Of a stretch of 64,000 nt of DNA, positions 59,068 through 64,000 are shown one piece after another. Origin of the DNA: Parabacteroides timonensis. Its GTDB lineage: Bacteria > Bacteroidota > Bacteroidia > Bacteroidales > Tannerellaceae. Position numbers and translations under genes: made by a program. The stretch lies in contig NZ_LT669941.1 in the NCBI RefSeq assembly GCF_900128505.1, positions 917,526-981,525 of the forward strand, read 5' to 3'. The notes below the pieces were generated by a model. That model saw nothing but the letters and a program-made list of their open reading frames with translations. It made no database searches and was not told where the DNA came from. The number at the start of each line of letters is the position of its first letter. Positions within the stretch are counted from its first letter, which is position 1.

Positions 59068-60231
59068 ATGGAAAGGAAAAAAATTGTTTTCTACGGGTCA
59101 GCGATACTCGTAGCGTTATTATTAGTGGCTAAAATACAGATATTTGAATCACCTCCACCTTCTTCACCACCGGAAATCCGGATATCTGAAAACGATGATT
59201 TGCTAGGGCGCGCACTTCCCTCACTCGAATATATCCGGACTCACCAGCCGGAAGGTATTTCCGATTTACATTCCGTATCTGTCTATTCTCACAACGACTC
59301 ACTCAAACTGGATTATTGTTATTCCGATACGCTTATCACCAAACTTATCTCTCCGACTTTTGTTCCCTCTGTCCAAATTCGTCAGACGGGACATCACTAT
59401 CAGACATTCCTTGCAACGATACCGGAAGATGAAGATAGTTTTTTCAATATAGAATATCCGGAATTATGGGTACCTACAACCATTTATGTAGTATTCCTCT
59501 TAATCCTGTTATCAGTGCGGGGAGTTTGTCTCACAGCAGGAATAGTTCGCCGGAAGTGGGTGTATACAGACAAGAGTAAGCCACAACCTCTTCCCTGCCG
59601 TTGGGGTAAAGGTCAGTGGATACAAATAACGGATACAGGAGTATATATATGTATCAGTGTATTTATTATGACCGGGCTGCTCTCCATGTCACCAATTCCG
59701 AAATGGCTAGGTGACAGTCATTGGAAAAAAGAGGAGAGTAAAATACATCCGCCTCTCCGCTTGGAAGGTTTTAGCCTGGACCCCGGCAAACTACTTCAAC
59801 CGGATGCTTATGGCATATCGGCTACAGGTGGTGAAAAAGTTTGTATGCTGAAACTGCGTTCATATCTGGATCGGCCATTGGTAGAAATCATCCGGCAAAC
59901 AAACGACGGCCTAATACAACCGGAATACATCTATGCAGCAAAAAGTACTCCACGGCGTTTTATCGTTACCCGACCGGATATTCTCCATTCATTGGAAAAA
60001 CTATACGGCACGCCTATTCCTTTAGTAAGGATGTCTTTACTGGAGGAGTATGACGAATATTACCACCCTGGTTCTGATCTGAAAAGATTGCCTTTGCCTG
60101 TATATAAGGTTGAAATAGATAACAAAGTGCAGGATCTTTACTATTTTCCTTCTTCTACACCGACATATTATCACTATAATTCGAATACGAAGTTACGAAA
60201 GAAAATATCATCTTTACCTGATAAGTGGTAA
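59068..60231 (+). CDS. membrane protein, possibly PepSY-associated, 387 aa
   Basis: The ATG at 59068 (MERKKIVFYGSAILVALLLV) is chosen over an upstream TTG. Transmembrane segments lie at about 6-22, 132-155 and 192-212, separated by Pro/Ser-rich regions. The C-terminal segment LPVYKVEIDNKVQDLYYFPS followed by YHYNSNTKLRKKI resembles the PepSY unit of PepSY-associated membrane proteins, often found near iron uptake or protease control; here the evidence is weak. No neighbouring TonB receptor was found. It is monocistronic with a strong terminator. Function unknown. Confidence 0.6.
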   Translation: MERKKIVFYGSAILVALLLVAKIQIFESPPPSSPPEIRISENDDLLGRALPSLEYIRTHQPEGISDLHSVSVYSHNDSLKLDYCYSDTLITKLISPTFVPSVQIRQTGHHYQTFLATIPEDEDSFFNIEYPELWVPTTIYVVFLLILLSVRGVCLTAGIVRRKWVYTDKSKPQPLPCRWGKGQWIQITDTGVYICISVFIMTGLLSMSPIPKWLGDSHWKKEESKIHPPLRLEGFSLDPGKLLQPDAYGISATGGEKVCMLKLRSYLDRPLVEIIRQTNDGLIQPEYIYAAKSTPRRFIVTRPDILHSLEKLYGTPIPLVRMSLLEEYDEYYHPGSDLKRLPLPVYKVEIDNKVQDLYYFPSSTPTYYHYNSNTKLRKKISSLPDKW

Positions 60232-60247
60232 ATGCTTTTATAAATAT

Positions 60248-60286
60248 GTGGGTACGTCAAAAGTTGCTTTGACGTACCCACTTTTT
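60248..60286 (+). terminator. rho-independent terminator of the membrane protein gene
   Basis: Perfect 14-nt arms GTGGGTACGTCAAA and TTTGACGTACCCAC, followed by TTTTT on the plus strand, 17 nt past the stop. Confidence 0.88.
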
Positions 60287-60310
60287 CTTGAATCTTTCCG
60301 GTTTTATCAG

Positions 60311-60970
60311 TTATTTATCTACACCAACCGTTTCAACCGTAAAGGTTTCTTCTTCCGTTCCATTGCCTCGCCCCTCTTCCAGTCGTACGCTGAAAACAGC
60401 TTCACCCGTTTGCAACTCTTGCGAAGCATGTACTGTCACTTCATATGTTACAGGCTCATCTTTTGAAACCCTGGCTATCCGGACAGGATCGGATATTTCC
60501 AAATGTTGCCCCTCTCTGATTTTCACTATAGGAAGTACATTTACCGCTTCCTGAAAACTGTTATTTATGATCACGAAGGAGATACGGCAAGTTTCCCCTG
60601 CATCGATCTTCTGGTTATAGGTAAGACTATCCTCTTCCAGCAAAATATCTTCAATCCGGAGGTCAGGAAGAAGCACATGGGAGGAAGGTGTATATTTTGC
60701 CGGTCTGCTCCGCTCTACATATGTTTCACCCGTATTGGCAGCAATCGATGCTCCGGCAATCCCACCGACTGCCGTACCGATGAACGAACCGATTTCACCT
60801 CCCCGATCATCATCGATTGCCTCTCCGATCAACCCGCCAAACATCCAGCCGATAAAAGAACCGACCTGTGCACCGAAGCCAGCCCTGTCTTCCGAGCTCA
60901 TATTCCTCATAGACCCGCAACCAGGCAGCACCAACAAAAAAATCATCCCAATGAGAAGTTCTCTTTTCAT
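60311..60970 (-). CDS. glycine-zipper outer-membrane lipoprotein, 219 aa
   Basis: The ATG at 60970 (MKRELLIGMIFLLVLPGC, lipobox C18) is used; an ATG three codons earlier is possible. A glycine-zipper region follows (GFGAQVGSFIGWMFGGLIGE and GGEIGSFIGTAVGGIAGASI, about 33-80), which spans or inserts into membranes. The C-terminal 120 residues (LPDLRIEDILLEEDSLTYNQ, CRISFVIINNSFQEAVNVLP) form a CARDB/Ig-like beta sandwich. The arrangement fits an outer-membrane structural lipoprotein. There is no operon partner. Confidence 0.75.
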   Translation of the reverse strand: MKRELLIGMIFLLVLPGCGSMRNMSSEDRAGFGAQVGSFIGWMFGGLIGEAIDDDRGGEIGSFIGTAVGGIAGASIAANTGETYVERSRPAKYTPSSHVLLPDLRIEDILLEEDSLTYNQKIDAGETCRISFVIINNSFQEAVNVLPIVKIREGQHLEISDPVRIARVSKDEPVTYEVTVHASQELQTGEAVFSVRLEEGRGNGTEEETFTVETVGVDK

Positions 60971-61107
60971 ATATATCAACTATTTCGTTACAGTTTACCG
61001 GAGAATAAGCTCTCCTGACTTATTTTTATGACAGTCTAAATAAGAAAAACCCCCACCCGTTTCACTTTTTTATAACTGTTTATTCTTTTCATCAAGAAAG
61101 CAAAAAC

Positions 61108-61216
61108 CTACTTACCAAGTAAGCCCCAATCTACTTATCGAGTAGTCTTCCGTCTACTTAGTAAGTAACCCTATACCCTACTTATCAAGTAAGTTGAAGG
61201 CTACTTACTAAGTAAG
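61108..61216. repeat. five palindromic CTACTTA repeats at 23-bp spacing
   Basis: Units start at 61108, 61131, 61154, 61178 and 61201 (spacings 23, 23, 24, 23). Each begins CTACTTA and reads back as (A/T)AGTA(A)G: CTACTTACCAAGTAAG, CTACTTATCGAGTAG, CTACTTAGTAAGTAA, CTACTTATCAAGTAAG, CTACTTACTAAGTAAG. The spacer sequences between the palindromes are unrelated. The array ends about 40 nt before the helicase -7 box, where an activator or repressor would bind. Confidence 0.8.
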
Positions 61217-61256
61217 TTTTAACCGAAAAGTTACAGGATGTTATTCGGATAAGTAA

Positions 61257-61264
61257 TATCTTTG
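61257..61264 (+). promoter_or_regulatory. -7 box of the UPF1-like helicase gene
   Basis: TATCTTTG (TAnnTTTG) lies 20 nt before the ATG, directly after the 23-bp repeat array. Confidence 0.65.
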
Positions 61265-61283
61265 CCGCCTGAATTAAAGTGAT

Positions 61284-63200
61284 ATGACGACAACCCCTAT
61301 AATCTCTCCGATCGCGGATCTGCAACGCCAATTGGATCTTCTCCAAATGGAATACGAATATGAAAAAGAAACTTACCGACAACAATCTGAACGGATCGGT
61401 ATACACCGAAAAATACAACAGGGACTTTGCTGGTATCCTGTCATTTCCGGTAAAAGCTATTACAATTCGCTGAATCAGTTGGTTATAGAGGTAGAACGCA
61501 GGGATGATAAAGAGATAGAACATAATTTCGAGTATGGTCGTCCGGTATGCTTTTTCACGACGAACGGGACAGGGAATCCACGTTATTTCAATTTCTCAGG
61601 TATTATCAGCTATGTACAGGAAGACCGGATGGTCGTTATCTTGCCGACACCTTCTGCATTATTCGATTTGCAGGCGGCAGACAGTTCATTAGGTGTCCAG
61701 CTTTATTTTGATGAGACAAGCTATAAAACGATGTTCCAGGCATTATCCAATGTAATGAAAGCCAAAAACAACCGCCTGGCTGATTTACGGGATATACTGA
61801 TCGGCAAGGCACCAGCCGGACGCCGCAGCCTGTTTCCAATCCGCTTTCCCTGGCTGAACACCGCCCAGGAAGAAGCAGTCAACCACGTATTGGCAGCCAA
61901 AGACGTTTCGATCGTACACGGTCCTCCCGGAACAGGAAAAACGACCACACTCGTGGAGGCTATTTATGAAACATTGCATCGTGAGAACCAGGTATTGGTT
62001 TGTGCACAAAGCAATACGGCAGTCGACTGGATCTCGGAAAAGCTGGTCGACCGGGGTATCAATGTGCTCCGAATAGGTAATCCTACCCGGGTAAACGACA
62101 AGATGCTCTCATTTACCTACGAACGCCGTTTCGAATCACATCCCGACTATACCGAACTGTGGGGCATACGCAAAGCCATCCGCGAAATACAATCGTCACT
62201 ACGTAAAAAGAATCATAGTGAAAAGGAAACAGCCCGCAACCGGCTTTCCCGACTTCGTTTCAGAGCGACAGAGCTGGAGGTTAAAATCGACTCGGAACTG
62301 TTCGGCGAAGCCCGTGTCGTAGCCTGTACGCTGGTCGGTTCCGCCAACCGGGTACTGACCAACCGCAATTTCACCTCACTGTTCATCGATGAAGCTGCAC
62401 AGGCACTCGAAGCTGCTTGCTGGATCGCTATCGGTAAAGCCGACCGGGTCATCCTTGCCGGCGACCATCATCAGTTACCTCCTACAATTAAATGTATAGA
62501 GGCTTCACGCGGAGGACTGGATCGTACCCTGATGCAGAAAGTAGCCGGCAACAAACCGGATACGGTCTCTTTACTGAAAATACAATACCGCATGCACGAC
62601 GATATCATGCGTTTCCCTTCCCACTGGTTTTATCAGGATGAATTACAGGCTGCTCCGGAAGTAAAGAATCGGGGAATACTGGCCTACGACACGCCGGTTG
62701 TATGGTACAACACGGCTGACTGCGATTTTGAAGAAGACCAGTTATCCGAAAGCCTGAGCCGCATCAATAAACAGGAAGCGGTATTACTAGTAGAACAGCT
62801 GCAAAACTATATCGAAAAGATCAGCAAAGAACGCGTACTGGATGAAAGTATCGACTTCGGACTGATCTCCCCTTATAAATCACAGGTACAGTATATCCGC
62901 GGCCTGATCAAACGAAATGCTTTTTTTAAACCGTTCCGCAAACTGATTACAGTCCATACGGTAGACGGTTTTCAGGGACAGGAACGGGATGTGATCATGA
63001 TCAGCCTGGTACGTGCCAACGAGCAGGGAAACATCGGTTTCCTGAACGACCTCCGGCGTATGAACGTCGCGATTACAAGAGCTCGCATGAAACTGATTAT
63101 CCTGGGAGATGCCTCTACCCTGACAAAGCATGCCTTTTATAGAGAATTATACAAATATATCATAGCAAACGGTCTTGTGATAAAACAAAATATAAAATGA
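61284..63200 (+). CDS. UPF1/IGHMBP2-like superfamily 1B helicase, 638 aa
   Basis: SF1B motifs: P-loop GPPGTGKTT (213-221), FIDEAAQALEAACWIA (II), AGDHHQLPPT (III), QYRMHDDIMRFPS (IV), VHTVDGFQGQERDVIMISLV (V) and RRMNVAITRARMKLIILGD (VI). The N-terminal 190 residues, with YEYEKETYRQQSERIGIHRK and a beta-barrel (VCFFTTNGTGNPRYFNFSGI), match the stalk and 1B regions of IGHMBP2/UPF1. Bacterial members probably act on RNA or DNA 5' to 3'; the role is unknown. The stop overlaps the following HAD gene (ATGA). Upstream is the 23-bp palindrome array. Confidence 0.88.
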   Translation: MTTTPIISPIADLQRQLDLLQMEYEYEKETYRQQSERIGIHRKIQQGLCWYPVISGKSYYNSLNQLVIEVERRDDKEIEHNFEYGRPVCFFTTNGTGNPRYFNFSGIISYVQEDRMVVILPTPSALFDLQAADSSLGVQLYFDETSYKTMFQALSNVMKAKNNRLADLRDILIGKAPAGRRSLFPIRFPWLNTAQEEAVNHVLAAKDVSIVHGPPGTGKTTTLVEAIYETLHRENQVLVCAQSNTAVDWISEKLVDRGINVLRIGNPTRVNDKMLSFTYERRFESHPDYTELWGIRKAIREIQSSLRKKNHSEKETARNRLSRLRFRATELEVKIDSELFGEARVVACTLVGSANRVLTNRNFTSLFIDEAAQALEAACWIAIGKADRVILAGDHHQLPPTIKCIEASRGGLDRTLMQKVAGNKPDTVSLLKIQYRMHDDIMRFPSHWFYQDELQAAPEVKNRGILAYDTPVVWYNTADCDFEEDQLSESLSRINKQEAVLLVEQLQNYIEKISKERVLDESIDFGLISPYKSQVQYIRGLIKRNAFFKPFRKLITVHTVDGFQGQERDVIMISLVRANEQGNIGFLNDLRRMNVAITRARMKLIILGDASTLTKHAFYRELYKYIIANGLVIKQNIK

Positions 63201-64000
63201 AATACAAGTTATTAGTCCTCGATCTGGACGGAACATTAACAAACAGTAAAAAGGAAATAACTCCTTATACCCGGGATACACTGATAAAAGCGCAGGAACA
63301 AGGTCTCCACCTCGTTTTGGCTTCGGGACGTCCGACCTACGGAATCGTTCCGCTGACTCAGACACTGGAGATGGAACGGTTCGGCGGCTTCATTCTTTCT
63401 TTCAACGGAGGCAAGGTGATCGAAGTAAAAACCGGCAAGGTTTTCTACGAACAGGCATTGCCGCCGGACATGATGCCGCTGCTGTACCAACGTTCGCACG
63501 AAGCCGGATTGACCATCCTTTCCTACAACGGAAAATATATCCTGACGGAAAACAAGGAAGACAAATATGTCAAATATGAATCTTTCCTTACTAAAATGAA
63601 AGTGAAAGAGACGGATAATTTCCTGCGCGACCTGCAGTTGCCTGCCGATAAATGTCTGATCGTTGGCGAGCCCGAAGACCTGGTTCCGCTGGAAGAAGGA
63701 TTACGCCAGGAAGTCGGGGCACGTATCAATGTGTACCGCTCGGAAGCCTTTTATCTGGAAGTCGTACCCAAAGGAATAGACAAAGCAGCCTCCCTGGCTC
63801 GCCTTTTGGAACGTGTCCGTATAAAAAAGGAAGAAGTCATCGCCATCGGAGACGGATATAATGACCTTACGATGATCCAATTTGCAGGTCTCGGAGTCGC
63901 AATGGCAAACGCCCAGCCACCCGTAAAAGCAAACGCTGACCAGGTTACTCGATATACGAATGATGAAGACGGGGTTGCACATTTCATTGACGATTTAATG
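63197..64000 (+). CDS. Cof-type HAD hydrolase, partial at window end, at least 268 aa
   Basis: The ATG at 63197 overlaps the helicase stop. HAD motifs: LDLDGTLTN (nucleophile Asp9), ASGRPTYGI (motif II region) and AIGDGYNDLTMIQFAGLGVA (motif IV). The type IIB cap lies between them, as in Cof/YidA phosphatases of sugar phosphates or phosphorylated cofactors. The frame reaches 64000 without a stop; with the family at about 270 residues, only the last few codons should be missing. Probably co-transcribed with the helicase. The substrate cannot be inferred. Confidence 0.9.
   Translation, partial: MKYKLLVLDLDGTLTNSKKEITPYTRDTLIKAQEQGLHLVLASGRPTYGIVPLTQTLEMERFGGFILSFNGGKVIEVKTGKVFYEQALPPDMMPLLYQRSHEAGLTILSYNGKYILTENKEDKYVKYESFLTKMKVKETDNFLRDLQLPADKCLIVGEPEDLVPLEEGLRQEVGARINVYRSEAFYLEVVPKGIDKAASLARLLERVRIKKEEVIAIGDGYNDLTMIQFAGLGVAMANAQPPVKANADQVTRYTNDEDGVAHFIDDLM

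Larger units (their letters stand above)
60980..61283. other. helicase upstream region
   Basis: About 300 bp between divergent genes. It carries the five-unit 23-bp repeat array (61108-61216) and a TATCTTTG -7 box (61257-61264) for the helicase. No further gene was seen. Confidence 0.6.

Noticed and set aside
61108..61216. CRISPR array
   Set aside because: Units are about 16 nt with 7-8 nt between them; there are no spacers of normal length and no cas genes. Treated as a binding-site array.

Overview
The window is chromosomal DNA of a Bacteroidales bacterium, most likely Parabacteroides or a close relative. The support is family content rather than a database match: a moxR-DUF58-bat aerotolerance operon, Mfa/FimA-type (type V) pilus lipoproteins, DUF3575/DUF3868 proteins, nspC, a class A2-like beta-lactamase, Bacteroidetes-style tyrosine recombinases, and repeated TAnnTTTG promoter -7 boxes with no strong Shine-Dalgarno sequences. 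No tRNA, rRNA or CRISPR array was recognised.

Layout. 0-5 kb: small and hypothetical genes, an eroded tyrosine recombinase (1266-1610), a histone H1-like protein, a small HTH protein and a DUF2007-UspA stress protein. 4.8-14 kb: one minus-strand operon, moxR-DUF58-membrane protein-batA-batB-batC-batD-batE-PAP2. 14-22 kb: housekeeping genes (two HU-type genes, rimO, ftsY, nspC, uvrD/pcrA). 22-27.8 kb: a 540-bp inverted-repeat element, a membrane-bound winged-helix regulator directly upstream of a class A beta-lactamase, a malY/patB aminotransferase with a DUF3737 protein, and a broken M15 peptidase. 27.9-42.5 kb: a 14.5-kb pilus operon of eleven minus-strand genes: HU, DUF3575, DUF3868/OmpA-like, Mfa1-like major pilin, Mfa2/FimB-like anchor, then six further fimbrillin lipoproteins, at least two with GLUG-type repeats. 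A rho-independent terminator closes it at about 27.9 kb. 42.9-43.9 kb: a tyrosine recombinase. 44.5-64 kb: a DUF362 protein with a polyferredoxin fusion, tgt, an LptF/G permease, two surface lipoproteins, a CDGSH protein, a biotin-dependent acyl-CoA carboxylase operon, a cysteine desulfidase-like enzyme, a glycine-zipper lipoprotein, a UPF1-like helicase and a HAD phosphatase cut by the window end.

Most notable system. Between the pilus operon and the adjacent tyrosine recombinase, 42496-42931 is bounded by inverted copies of an 18-19 bp sequence: one copy on the left and two tandem copies on the right, the outermost covering the recombinase stop codon. The best promoter box inside it (TACCTTTG, 42818-42825, plus strand) points away from the pilus operon. 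Inversion would place it about 100 nt upstream of the first pilus gene. The simplest reading is a phase-variable pilus promoter captured in the OFF orientation, with the recombinase next door as the candidate invertase. Seven of the eight lipoproteins in the operon carry a T-[K/R]-[A/T/S] tripeptide at residues 47-55, where type V pilins are proteolytically activated. The Mfa2-like anchor lacks it.

Other recurring structure: short palindromic motifs repeated at about 23-bp spacing occur at 22.3 kb, 42.9 kb and 61.1 kb, with a looser 21-22 bp version at 44.1 kb. They lie in intergenic DNA, two of them next to promoter boxes.
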